Shown piece by piece: positions 23,008 through 35,919 of a stretch of 64,000 nt of DNA (its first letter is position 1; every line of letters begins with the position of its first letter). This DNA comes from Parus major (taxonomy: Eukaryota > Chordata > Aves > Passeriformes > Paridae): assembly GCF_001522545.3 (NCBI RefSeq), contig NC_031771.1, positions 28,305,266 to 28,369,265 of the forward strand, in the 5' to 3' direction. The translations under genes and the position numbers were made by a program. The notes below the pieces were generated by a model. The model searched no databases. It worked only from the letters and a program-made list of their open reading frames with translations, and had not been told where the DNA came from.

Positions 23008-23408
23008 GGGAAGTAAGTGGACCCTTAAGGAGAGCAAAGAGTAAGAAAATAAAGGGTCAGGAATCTGCTCTTTAAACACCATCTAGCCCAGTTCAATGCT
23101 TTAACAGAAGGGCTGAGGAGGCCCATCAAATATACAAAAGTATCTTGACAAAGTGTTTTGACATGAATTTTCATCTAAGACAAGATACCAGAAGAAAGGA
23201 ACCAGCAGTTTAAGTTGAGGCATGGCTAAGACATCGTTAGGGATGCATTTCTGAGGGGCATGACTAAAAGCAGGCAATGACAGTGGTGATGGCAGCTTGG
23301 TTTTGCAGTGGACCATTTCAACCACTACTGCCTGGCATTTTTAGCAAAAGTGTTGTTTAACCTTGAAAGCACTGAAGTTCAAATACAGGAACAAGGACAA
23401 GAAAATGA

Positions 23409-23421
23409 TGTGTGTGTGAGT

Positions 23422-23456
<35 letters not shown>
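23409..23456. repeat. (TG)n microsatellite
   Basis: About 48 bases of TG dinucleotides with two GAG interruptions in the first half and a pure run after them. It is long enough to be polymorphic. Confidence 0.97.
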
Positions 23457-23459
23457 GCT

Positions 23460-25850
23460 CAGGATGTGGTGAGAAGTTATGCTGCTATTAGCAGTCAAAA
23501 GACTCAACTTTAAATCTGTCTGAAGCCACATTTGAAAAGATATGTGATAAAGGTTTTTTTCTTAAATTTGGTAGATTAGTGGATGCTGTGGTGAGAGATC
23601 AAAGGGCTTTTCTCTCCTTTTGCTTTAATACAGGGGAAATACATCAAAAACAAGAGTGTGGCTGGTAGCATATGAAAAACAATCTCAAAGTGAACCACCC
23701 ATGAGGGACAACAGTGTATTAATCTTTGTCAACACCCTGAGAGGTTTTAGATATCATCACTCATAGAAAGATGTGTATACCTTCCTGGATTAGAGGTTTC
23801 TTAAAAAAAAGAAGTAGATGAACCCAGAGTAGTCATTTTTTGTAGCCAGTTTAGTGTGGTTAAGTATGTTCAGTTGTTGTGAACCTGGAAGGAAAAATGT
23901 ATTTGTTCAGGTTTTTTGAAATGGCAGTTAAATGTAAGTCAAAGTATGTTCCTCTACCTAGTCCCAGTAAAGGAACAAGATTTTTATTCATTATCTTATT
24001 TTGTATACATTTAAACTCTCTCTAGATTGCAAAGTACCATGCTAATAATTTAATTAGTGAAGGAAGGAAAAAAACCCACAGCAATCAAGCAAATCAAAAT
24101 TCCAGTCTTTCACTTTCTTAATATTAAGATACTGAAACATAACCAGTGCGCACTAAATCAGTGTTTAGAGAAGCCCAAACATTACAGTACTGAATTGGCT
24201 TTAGCCTGTTGTCATAAAAAAAGGCAATAAAGAGTACTCTTGCAAAAATAAAAAGTTAGATATAGGTCTTAAATTCCTGTTATTGACTACAAATTTCCTC
24301 AAACTTGCACTGAAATTTCCTAAAAGTTTCACAAAATTTCTTTTGAACTATGTCATATTTGGTGACATACTAGGGTTTATTACTTTACTGAAAAAAACTA
24401 GTCAGGTTAACTTTAGAACAGTCTAAGATGGATGGGCTAAATTACATCATTTTTCAAGTCAAAATTCAGTATAACATCTCTTGATTACAACTGAACATGT
24501 TTCAGGAGTGTAGGCAAAGTCAGATTTGACTGGACAGATTTACATTCTTGCTTTAAGAAGAAGATAGCAAGTCAAATCTTATCTTAAACAAGTCAAGCAA
24601 AATCTTCAATGAAATAGTTACCAATTTTTATGGGTGCAGGCCTAACTTCTGTGTCCTTAACAGTCTCCAGTATTCCTAAATGCTCCAGTAGAATTACTGC
24701 ATATTACTGCTTCAGCTGAAGAATATATGGCTTATTTTCCAGACATGATGAGCACAGCACATGACCCTGATGCATTTAAAGCAATAAGTAGTGCTTGCAT
24801 TGAATTGCTATCATAGCAAATGTAGGGTGGGGTGGACATTTACTGTTGAAGTGCATTGAATGTGCATCTCTGAGAACAACACAAAGCCCCAGCTGCAGCC
24901 ACTGATTACATTATTGAAGAAAGTCTCCTTCCATTCACTAACTCATTTAAACAAGATTTTTGCTGCGTAGATCAAAGGAATCTTTCCTGGTTAAATTTTT
25001 TCTGATAAATATTTTTACTGACAATTTTAGTATGTTTTTTTGCTCATAGATTAATTTGCAATAATTTATCTTTGGGGCATAAAAATTATTTTAAATAATC
25101 CAGACAATTGTTTATGAAATACATGTTGCTCTATATTCTCTGCCATCCCAATTTGATTCAATGGCTTCTTATTTGGCACACTGGCTAAACACAATTTGGT
25201 TTTAACTGGTAGTTTCATTTCTATGCCATTCTCTCCTTCCTAGCCTTCAAAGAGCTTTTGAGCTGAACAGGCAGGTTTTTCAGTGCAAATTCTATTCCTC
25301 ACTTCCTGCTACAAAACCAAAAATATTTTCATGGAAGCACTTTGGAGAAAATATTTGTTCATACTGCAGTGCCACTGTTGGCTTTCTTTCTGTTTCTCTT
25401 AAAGTTTTATCTAGTTTTGTACTTTTATTTTTCTGCACCTACAGTGATTCCCAGACCTGTGCTTTTTGTGTTTAGAAGATGGTTTGATGAATACATTAAC
25501 TCATGATTGTCATTCAATTACAAGAGACAGTCAGATTTAGGCTTTCTTCAAAAGAAAAAAGTGAAGAACTGGGCAAATTTGAATTTACTCTGGATGTGTT
25601 TAATACATTGTTTAGCAGATTTTGCTATCTTTCTTTGTAGAGATTATTTTAAATTAATTTCTGCTAATAAAAAATATAGTGCAGAGCTAGAAAAGATGAC
25701 ATCCCATTTTAATTAAAACATTAAGTGTGGCTGAATAACTTTGGAGATTTTGAGGCTGAAGAACCTTAACTCTCTCTCATACATGGAGAAGAAGAGATGA
25801 GAGACCAAGTAGCACTTCATATGAAATCCCAAGTGCCTACTTAAGCTCTG
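23460..25850. other. Non-coding stretch, no gene seen
   Basis: A+T-rich DNA. The part around 24880-25390 is unique-looking, with words such as CACTGATTACATTATTG and the TCF/LEF-like GATCAAAGG, and could be a weak conserved element. This is uncertain. Confidence 0.5.
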
Positions 25851-25851
25851 A

Positions 25852-25883
25852 ACATATACACACATATATATATATATACATAT
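25852..25883. repeat. (TA)n/(CA)n microsatellite
   Basis: ATATACACACATATATATATATATACATAT-type alternating purine-pyrimidine DNA, shown here in part. Confidence 0.85.
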
Positions 25884-25889
25884 CACCTA

Positions 25890-28800
25890 TGTTTTCCAAG
25901 TAGTGAGTCTTACTTTTACTGCTTAATTTCTCATTTTTAATTCTCTTTATTTTCTTCTAAGTGCTATAATTAAATTCCTGACATAATTAACTTTACCTTT
26001 GAGAACAAAGATGACATTTGCATTCATGCATTTTATCACTGCCCTATAAATTCATTTTTGCATGCCAAATCAAAAAATAAGTGTTTTCCAGTATAATTTC
26101 CTCAGTGTATCTCCCTACTCTATGAGAATTAGACATGCTCTGCCTAAATCAAAGCACCCAATTGAATCCCAGAATATATCCTGGGAGATGAAGAAAGCCA
26201 AAGGCTGTCCTTGCAGATCTGTTCTTCACTGCTGGTGAAATTTTGGGTATTGACCAGTTGTTTGGGTTTTATTTTGTTGTTAAAAGATAATAACACCTTT
26301 GATGAGTGTGTTAGTTTTCAAAGAGTAGATCTGTAGATACTGATGAATTCCCAAATGTGCATGGATGCATATACTGTGGTCCAAGTCAAAGAAGTTCATC
26401 CATTATCCACCATCACAGAGTACTTGTCAACAATTTTAGAGTGAAACAGCATCAGACTGTGACTGAACCGGTCCTTTCAATGGAAGACGTGAAGCCCATT
26501 TGGCAATACTCATTATCTGATATTTATAAAATAGGGGATCATCATAATGAGGGTTCAGGTCAGCCAACGTTCTTTGCAGACATACTCTGAAGAGGATTTC
26601 ACTGTCTGCTTTCAAACACAATTAATAGTCACTTTGATGTTACTGACATTTGACATTGGAAATGGTAGAACAGAATTCTGAATAAAAGGAATCAAGCTTA
26701 CTGTCTTTCTTAATTATTTTTTTTAGTAGAAAGGCAGCTACAAAATGTAGAGGGGGAGAGAAATTATTTCATCCTGTAATGAACTTGTAAAGAAAAACTA
26801 CTCAGGATACTGGAAATAGAGTAGGAATCCAGTGCTAGGAATGTAGGCTCCCCACAAAGAAATAAAGTGTGATTTTATCCATAGGAAATGCAGGGAATAG
26901 GGGTGTGTTGGTCCTCAGATGCTGCAGTCAGTATGTTCAGGATTCAAGGCATAGGGTATTCCTGGGTCCACAACCACTCTGATGAGAGGATGTTTATCTT
27001 CCATGTTAGAAATGACAGCCCTTACTTCTGTGGTTACATTGCAAATTAGAAACAAAAATGTTTACACCTGGAATGATATGTTTAATTTCATTATGTGTGT
27101 GTCTGCTTTAACCTCTGTTACTTACTTTTTTCTCCAAACCTTATTGGCTTTCTGTCTGCTTTCCTTTCAGGAGAACAGGTCAACAGCAAGTATTCCAGTG
27201 CTGTTTTCTGCTTGCTTTTCATCTGCCTGGTGAAATGCATTCCTTCTTCCAATGCAACAGTGCACTTTTGATGGGAGAGTGCAGTAAACATCTCCATGGT
27301 TCAATCTGCAGGTAGTTCTGGCTCTTGATGCTAGTTGCTAATGCTGATTCTTCTGATACCTGCAGCCTAGAGACCAGGACAATCATTTTAATTTGGTTTC
27401 AGGGAGAGTTCACTGTACTATTAAATAAACATTTCATTGCATTGACCATGCCTCAAAATAATCTACTGACACAACTATTTTCTGGAAGTATTTGAATTAC
27501 TAATTCAAACTAGAATTTGAACCATTCCGATCAGAATTTGAAATATGTTCTTTTTCCCACTTAGATGATTGTCTTAACTTTTTTTCTCACCTCATTCTAA
27601 AATGAGCAAGCTCTTATTCTGTCCAAATTATGAAAACTGTACTTTTGAGCACTATAGACAGAGATTTAACATATACATACTCCAAGATAATTTTAACAAT
27701 GTGATTCTACCTAAATACTTAATCTTATTCTTGAGGAATACTGAAGTCAAAAGCATACTGCAAGAATAATCCCCAATTTCTTAGTAGACACTTTTTATTT
27801 TTTTTAAATAACAGGTATTAAAAAATTTAATTATCTAACAGTGTGTTTAAAATATTCTTCTATTTTCATTTTCTTTGTAATCAAAGTTTTCATCTTGCTT
27901 TAGTGATTAGAAAGGTACTATGCCAACGGAAATTACTTCAAATTGTAATATTCAGAGTAAAGTACCTGGATGATTATGCAGGGCAACATAAGGTGACTTA
28001 GTATACAAATCCCATTTAAAAAAAAAAACATACAACAGTATTCATTGTTTTAAGGACTGGCCTAACAAAAGCTATAGAAAAAAGACAACGACAACACCTA
28101 GTCCAACATCCACTGGAATTAATGAGTTTTATATCAACCTTAACAATTAATGAGGTGTGCTTACCCAGTTTTGGAAACTTAATTCCTTCATAAAATCACT
28201 GAAAAATCACATAAAATCCATTCCTTTCCTCTGCATCCCATTCTGGCCTTGACAACAGAGGACATTGAGGAGTAACTCACCTTAAAGGAAGTAAATGATT
28301 GACTGCAGTGTTTTCCTACAAACAAGTTCACAGCTCCCTCAAGGAGAGACAAATCTGTTGAAATACATAGAACTTGGACCAATTAAGACTCAGCTCTAGT
28401 TTCACTAAAACCAAATTTTTCCTCTAGCTTAAATGTGAACTAATCCAGAGCTCAGAAATATAAACTGTAAATGTTGTTCTCTGCATGTGATTGCTTCCAA
28501 CTGTTCCTTTAACTACCTCACGTCACAGTCAACAATTAGCAGTGAAGTTAATTTAATAGGCTGATTTCCAATTTCAAAATGAGGATTAGTGCATCTTGTT
28601 CAGCATTTTGGTTTTATAGCCAGTTTAAGCACTGTGATCTTACAAGCTTGTTCCATTAATCTGGCTAGGGACAGGTATAGGAAAAGTAAAGGAGGATCAA
28701 GCTGTGTTGCAATTGGAAGCCACAGTGAACAGTCTTGGAGTCAGATCCAAACCCATTTTCTCTGTCTCTGGATCTAGGTTAGAAAACTGTTATGACCATT

Positions 28801-29790
28801 TTTCATAGCTTTTTCATATTCCATTAACAATTCAGCTCTGAAATGTCCACTGTGTAATTTATATTATTCATATAAATGAGAGAGTGGTTTATGAGAATGA
28901 ACCATCATTCAAAATGAGGTACATGCTGGCTGGAGATGTTGATACCTGTTGTCAAGAACTATCAGATGTGTATGTGACTTCAAGACATCTCTGAGTTTAA
29001 GTTTGTATTTTTAAACAGACCTGTGATTTTTTTGTTGTTGTTTGTATTAACAAATAAACTTTGAGTGTTCTCAAGTGAATTTACATTATATTTGGCTGAT
29101 GCAAAAATGAGATACAGCTCCTCTGGAAGATTCAATGACAGCAAGTAGGACATATGGTTACCAGGGAAATGGAGCATTCACCAGTCAGATGCTTGGGTGG
29201 CTTGTACACTAAATAGCTCACTGAGCATATGAATTGTATCTGGAAAAATGCTTAATCTTATGGCACTATTAAGAAAAATTCCAAATCTATTCATGTCAAT
29301 AATAAACCTTACATCAAATTTGTCAGTGTCTCCAAAACTATTACAAAATTCAGTTCCACGTAAGTCACTTTGCAGGTCTTGATGCAGAATTGGAAATCAA
29401 TGACTGCTTCAATGAAGTTCTGTCTGTGTATATGAGAAAAAATTTTCAAGTACTCAAAGGATTAAAATACAAACAATGAATTTTAAAATACAGTTATCCA
29501 CACTTTTGTGGATTTGGAAGTGCTCAGACATAACATAGACCTAAAAAAACTTACGAGAATTCAACAGCTCCTGTTAGTCTTGTGTTACATGAGCTCTCTT
29601 TTATTCTTTCCACCAAAAAATCTCTAAGTTACAGAAAATTTAATTAGTTTATATATGCATATTTTGCCATTAGAAAAAAGAAAATAGATATTTCCATTTT
29701 CTCTAATGAATTTTTGATAGTTTTCAAGTTTTATACCTGCAAGTCTTTTTATTGTAATAAATCATCTTGTGATAACATGTCTAACCCTAT
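25890..29790. other. Non-coding stretch, no gene seen
   Basis: A+T-rich DNA. The part at 26340-26640 keeps several CpG dinucleotides (AACCGG, GACGTG, CAACGT) and has open frames on both strands (77 and 61 codons). This is weak evidence for a constrained element. No repeat family seen. Confidence 0.5.
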
Positions 29791-29793
29791 GTA

Positions 29794-29850
29794 ATATATA
29801 AATAAAATATATATAAATAATTTATATTATGCTATAATATAAATAAGTTT
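29794..29850. repeat. AT-rich low-complexity tract
   Basis: Almost pure A/T with TATATAAATAAA-type units. Confidence 0.8.
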
Positions 29851-29854
29851 CCTA

Positions 29855-32760
29855 TTAAATGCATAAACAAAGAGGTGAAATATCCAAGCATATTGATTAG
29901 TAGTAAATCCAGTAAGAAAACGATGGGGGTTTTTAATGTCTATTTCTTTTTCACAAGTAATATTTAATCTTGCCTCATAAAAAGACAGTCTTTAATGACT
30001 AAAGTAATTGAGACAAGTTATGTGTTTAAAAGAACCTGTTAGGAAATCTAAATTTCTACATAGGCTTCTCAATCAAATTCAGAGTTTTTGAAGCATCCCA
30101 CCAAGGTATAGCTAAAATTGCTATGATGATTTATGTTAGCAACTCATATAAGATTTCCATTAAAGCTTTCATTTAAATAGAGATTGAACTAAGAACACAT
30201 TCATGCAGAAACCCCTATGTACTGAGTAGTTATGAAAAACAAATGAATATCAATTTCCTCTGTAATGTTTTGTTACCTATAGCTATAGCTATCAAAGAAT
30301 GCCTGGTGAGCAATAAATAACATAATATTATATATATGGATAGGAAGATCAATCTTGAAGAACGATGAACTTTAGCAACCATATCTTTAGTGAGAGGGTT
30401 CACTTCCCATATGTAATAATTCAGTGACTGGAAGTTAGAAGCTCTGATGGTGCAAGTTTGCAGCACAACAGCAAACAGACAACAAGGAACTTCTAGTTTT
30501 CTCCAAAACAAAATCCTCAGCACCAAAATTCACTGAGACCAATTTTGTTTTCAAATGCATTATCATTATACCTTGGGAAAGATATTTTTTTTTAAATATA
30601 TTAAAAGGCTATGGCTGATTCCACAAAAATAAAATAAAATACAATATATCTTTGCTATATAGGCCAGAAAGCACTTTACAGCCAGCCCCTTATCTCAGAG
30701 GCCAGCTGTAACAAAGGCTGTGTATCCTGGAGCCACTGGTAGCCCTACAGGTGGAGGAAAGGATGTGGCTGAGTACTTAGCAGCTTGATCTTCAGACATG
30801 ATTTTTCTCTTTATATCTTTATATGGAAAAAGCTAAATAGTATGCCAAAGATCAGTGTTTCCAAGACAGCAGGGCTTTCTTTGCTCCATTCCTACATAAC
30901 ATGCCTCCTTTTTATGGCTGAATTCAGATTACTCAGTCAAATCATTATAGGTAGCAGAGACCACCAAAAAGTGGACCTATTTTCAGCCCTAAATAGCCCT
31001 GGTTTGAAGCCAAAAAGATCCAATCTGTGTTTATCCCAGAAAGTTTAATAAAAATAACCTATCAGACTGAAGAAGAGAGCCAACCTCATACAATAATCCT
31101 TCTCAGGTGCTGCTGGTTAAACTGTCAGGCATACTGATTTTCCTGACATTTTCTCAGCATTTCAGCTGAAGTTGCTGTTTCAGTCCATGCCATTTATTAC
31201 CCTGTTAGAACTTGAATGCCGTTATCAAGAAAAAGGAACCTCTCCTTTTCTGTCAGAGGTGAAGCTTGTTTCTCCTCATGTTGTTAACTATCAGCACAGG
31301 TTTCACAGAGTATCTTGCAGTATCGTCATTAATTTCAAAGACATGCATTAAAAGCCATCAAGAATTCTAAGTCTTATGTGGATGCTCTGAGCACATTTTA
31401 TGGACCATACTAAGACATCAAAAAGGATTAAAAGGATTTTCATAAGCTAAAATACGTTTTTCTTTCCCTAGTTTTGCCAAGTTTATATTACCAGGGAAAA
31501 AGAAGTGATGTTGAAGATAGCATGGCAATGAGGTTTTTCTTCTAGTTACCACAGTCAAAAGCTGTAGTATATTAATTAGTTAGAGATGTTATTTGGCAGC
31601 AAAGCATCCAAAATCTCTTGAAAATATAGGAAGGAGTGAATGATTACTTCTGGTTTTTCAGTAATTCTCTGCTAACAATGACATTTTTCAGAGTCTCAGG
31701 TAAGGGCTGGCAGCATCTCTTTGTATCTCTTCACATCCATGTCTTTAGAGTGTAAAATGCAGATGGTAATCTAAAACCATTAGTGATGTATCATGGGCCA
31801 TATGTACCAGGCAGTTCATATATGTTGCTAATTCCCCTGTCAGTGTTTTTCTTACTTTCCAAAGTGTCTGCTTGACACTGAATTTTATAAAAACACTGTC
31901 TAAAAGCTTGAAATATTCCTTCACCTAGTCCTACTGCATGAAACAGCTATTTTATAACAATGCATATCTTTAAAGGAGAAGATTTTCAAGTGCAGTGTGG
32001 TCAGCTTTTACAAATAAATTAGAAAATTAAAATTAAAGTTGAGAGCATAAAACATACCTGTAAAGGTTCTACCCTGGATCCCCCATTAATAAAAAAAAGG
32101 GAAGAAAGTTACTTCATTTTCCTTCCAGCACAGATCAAAGTCCATTTTTTTCTCTGTGTATTCTCTGCTGCTTTGATATTTGATCATTACCACAGTCAAA
32201 TACCTCTCTCCTATCCCATTACTCATCTCTCCTGTCATTAGTCAATGGCACCTGTGGAGCTTCACCACAAGAAAGGGTAAAGATGTTGAGTGAGATTATC
32301 TCTCCTTTCCCTTCACTTCACACATCTGCACACTTTGTTTAAATGCAAAGCACACTTTGCTTAATTTTTATTTTTATATACTCAGATTTTAATCCATTTT
32401 TTGGCTGCTGAAAAAGTGGAAATTATTGCGTCTGCTCTTTGATCCTGAATCTGCAAACGTACCCACACGTTATGCAGTACAAAACCTCATCAGGGAAAAA
32501 CATACATGAAGTATTTGAGACCTAGATACTTATTTTCCAACAGTATTTTTTCCTGTCTGATTGGACCCCTTCTCATTTCTCTTGTGACAGTGTTTCATAA
32601 CAATTTGGTATGAGAAAAGAAAAAGTAATATAATTTCCATATACCTTGTACAGTTGTATGTTTCTGGTATTTGTATGCTAGAATACATTAATAAACTACT
32701 TTTTGTAGTCAAAATTAACAGGTGACTTTTTTGAAAGATGAGGTTCTCTCATTAAAATAC
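29855..32760. other. Non-coding stretch, no gene seen
   Basis: A+T-rich DNA with chance frames up to 98 codons (30.2-30.5 kb, minus strand). None has a domain or splice context. Confidence 0.55.
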
Positions 32761-32767
32761 AGTTTAA

Positions 32768-32850
32768 ATTACATCTGTTTTAAAGTAGATGTAATACATG
32801 GAAAGAATATGAAGATTAGAGGGTTAATGGGTTAGGTGAACTAACCCATT
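32768..32850. repeat. Two adjacent perfect inverted repeats
   Basis: The first is ATTACATCT (32768-32776) against AGATGTAAT (32787-32795), a 9-bp stem with a 10-base loop. The second is AATGGGTTAG (32826-32835) against CTAACCCATT (32841-32850), a 10-bp stem with a 5-base loop. The second is embedded in telomere-like words (GGGTTAATGGGTTAGG, then CTAACCC). Either could be chance, but the close pair is unusual. Confidence 0.85.
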
Positions 32851-32974
32851 TAGTATAAAATTAAAAGAGTAAGAAACTGAAAATACATGCAACACTGACG
32901 TGAAAATGCTAAAAATATAAATACTCAACTTTCTTCTTTTAAATGATAGATCTTCTGATTCTTTAACATGCAGA

Positions 32975-33655
32975 ACCTTGGGTGACAAGGTTTGGTATCA
33001 CGGGGCTACAGGGTTGGTTTTTTGTCAGAAGCTGCCAGAAGCTCCCCCGTGTCTGATGGAGCCAAAGGCAGCAGTGACAGACCTGCCACTGGCCCAGGCC
33101 GAGCTCATCAGTGATGGTGGCAGCACCTCTGGGATAACACAGTTAAGGAGGAAAAGAAAAAAACCCAAAAAGGTGGCTTTAGCCAAGAAAAGGCAAGAAT
33201 ACGTGAGAGAGCAGCCATGCAGACACCAAGATCACAGCAGAAGGAGGGGCAGGAGGTGGTCTGGGTGTCCCAGCAGAGATTCCCCTGGAGCCCATGATGC
33301 AGACCACAGTGAGGCAGCTGTGCCCCTGCAGTCCATGGGGACCCAGGAGTGCAGAGGTGAACATGGAGCCCATGCAGCAGGTGGGTACCCAAAGGAGGCT
33401 GTGATGCTGTGGGGAGCTCATGCTGGAACAGTGCCTGGCACTCGTGGATCCATGGAGAGAGGAGGCCATGCTGAAGCAGGTTTGTTGGTAGGACTTGTGA
33501 CCATGTGAAAGAGACTCTTTCTGGAGCAGTTCTTGAAGAACTGCTGCCCATGGAAAGGAGAGATGTTCCTGGAGGGCTGCCTCCTGAGGGAGGAACCTTA
33601 GGCATGAGCAGAGGAAGAGTGCGTGAAGTCCTGATGTCTCAGAGGGGATGGAGCC
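32975..33655 (+). mobile_element. ERVL-type avian LTR, decayed, 3'-truncated
   Basis: A GC-rich island in A+T-rich DNA. It starts with ACAAGGTTTGGTATCACGGG and runs through GAAGCTGCCAGAAGCTCCCC and CTCTGGGATAACACAGTTAAG. It then enters a series of imperfect units of roughly 50-70 bases built on 'cccatgg ... ctggagcag', for example CTTTCTGGAGCAGTTCTTG. The order and wording match, from memory, an LTR family abundant in many bird genomes and usually assigned to ERVL. The typical end (polyadenylation region and terminal CA) is not seen, so this copy looks truncated or degraded near 33655. The open frames here (176 codons on plus, 165 and 159 on minus) follow from few A/T-rich stop codons and are not host genes. 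Family name and limits need a repeat-library search. Confidence 0.7.
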
Positions 33656-33699
33656 CACTGCTTTTTGTGTCAGCTGCCTCTGACTTCAGGGATCTTACC

Positions 33700-35915
33700 T
33701 GCTCATCTCAAAATCAATATACATAAGTCCACACTGATAATTTTGATACCATTCTCCTGGTTCTCTGTTTTTTCCTTACAATATGAGCTAGCCACACTTC
33801 TATGAGGTGGATGCATTCTCACTATGAGAATAAAATGGCTATATAGTGGCAATTGAATATTTACTGTCCTGCTAATTACTGGCACCAAGAACTTACAGCA
33901 AATGAGTGAAATTATTCTCACCAGTGTTGAAACATATGCTGCTTTTTTTTCTCTTCCTCATCTTCAGTTGCTATGCAGAAGGAGCTAAAAGGGTTAAAAA
34001 CAAACATTTCATTCCCTTTGTGCAGCAGAGAAACCATTTAGCTAAAGAAAATTACAACTAATAATGCTTTGAGCTTTCCAAATTACGTGCAAATGCATTT
34101 TGCTGCAGAGCTTGTCAAAAATCTCAAGAATTCCAATACCCAGAGGCTGGGCAGGCAAGAGGAGGATGGTCTGTTAGAAGGAGGCTTGCAGGGGTAGCCC
34201 AGCAGAGCATGACGTATTATACTGCACTCTGCTGATCCTGTTCTGGGGAGTGGGCTGGGTATTACTCACTGTAGGGCTCAGATTAGTGGAAGCTATATTT
34301 TTTTTGAAAGGGCAGATTAACAATCAGAGGATTTTTTTTTTCTGTCATCTTGATGAGAGGTTGTTTTTTTTTTTTGATGTTTATCGTGTCTGTTTGAAAC
34401 TCCTCTGTCAGGCATTTTGGGTGTAAAAATAAGCTGTGAGGAGGTGGGCTAGTGGGGAAGGAACAAATAATAAAAAGATGTGTATGAGGAAGACAAATTA
34501 AGATCTCTGACACTTATCACAAACAGTGCAATAAAAAAAAGGTGCAAAAATGGGTTTTAAAAAGTCTGCTAATTTTAAATGTTTTCCTACATCTGCTGGA
34601 TTTTTCCAATAGCAAGAATATTTTTTTTTAATTAATTCTTACATAATTGTAAGTGCTTTAAGTGGCTCCATTATAGGAATATTTTTTCAAGCTTTCCCCT
34701 AAAAATGTTATTCACATATAATAAATATAAGAATTCTTTAGAAAGTGAATAAAAATGATGAGACATTTTTAACAATATTCTAGTGCTTTCCAGAAATCAC
34801 AAGCAGGGAATCAGAAGTAGAAAACTGTATGATGTCTGTGAATACTTGACATATAGTGGACATCGCACAGCATTACTTGTTGTCTCTATTCTAGTTTAGT
34901 CCCTCACAATATTAGAAGAAATTTAATTTATTACTGACTCACTCAAGCTTTTAGGCTATTCTTCTGTGTTCTATAAAGAAAAGTTGCTATTGAATACACT
35001 TAAATTACCATGCATTATTTTAGAGATCTTTGTTTTTTCTTGAACCCAGAAAATAAGTTTATAGAAATATTCTATGCTATTTCCTCTCTACATAAGGCAA
35101 CTCCATCACAGATCTCATCTTTATTATTGGCAAAAGCATTTAGTTCTTCAGCATTCAAACTTTAATGTTGAAAAACCTTGCAAAAAATTCCATTTCTGTA
35201 GAAGGGTGAAGGGGGCATAAGTGCTTTCTTTTATCTGTTAGTACTATGATGCACGAGGTGACTGGTTAGATTGCTAAGGTTTATGCCTAACACATATTTA
35301 GCTTAATTAGCAAATTAGGTCAGCAATTAGAGAGCTAAAGGGAATCAGTGCATGATCCTAGCTATGTGGTAAAGGTTGTAAGGAAAAAAAAGCACAAGCT
35401 AAAATCTTTGCATTAGCCTTGATAGCAGTGATAAATTGCCAGGAAGGAAAAAAAAAAAAAGCTGCTACAAGACTTCCTCACAGAGGACAGAAAACCATTT
35501 GATCAATGGCTTTGATCATTGCAGTGGCTGATCAGCAGGGTAATGACATGGGAAATTGCAAATTCATTGAACACATCCCACACATCATCTGCTAAACTGG
35601 CCTCCATCTGGCAGGTGGGGCTGGCAGGGAAGTGGGGTGCTCTGCTCTCTCTTGGGGAGTCACCACAGGCAGTCTCCTCGGTGCCAGCAGAACCTGTGCA
35701 AGCAAACAGCACGGACTTGATCCCCACCACTGTCTGAGGTTTTAGTCCTCATTTTGCATGGTAGAGTACAGCTTCCCTGGCACCTCCATCACCTGAAAAC
35801 CAAGCAGGATAGATAGTCTAAACCTCTTGAGCCACCCATGAGCCGTCATCTTCAGTAGTCCTGGAAATACTTCAGAGTGTTCTATTATCCAGTTTCTGGA
35901 CATGAATCATAAAGG
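33700..35915. other. Non-coding stretch, no gene seen
   Basis: A+T-rich DNA with homopolymer A and T runs near 34350 and 35450. The part from 35240 to 35740 is unique-looking with TTAGCTTAATTAGCAAATTA near 35300, and may belong to the same constrained region as the block that follows. Confidence 0.5.
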
Positions 35916-35919
35916 GAGG

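Noticed and set aside
25755..25850. Possible CR1-like wording (GAAGAACCTTAACTCTCTC and a GGAGAAGAAGAGATGAG run)
   Set aside because: The order and spacing do not follow CR1 beyond a few words, and no 3' end or further blocks are present.
32978..33508. 176-codon plus frame with long overlapping minus frames
   Set aside because: It lies inside a GC-rich ERVL-type LTR made of imperfect repeats. The frames arise from the scarcity of stop codons there.
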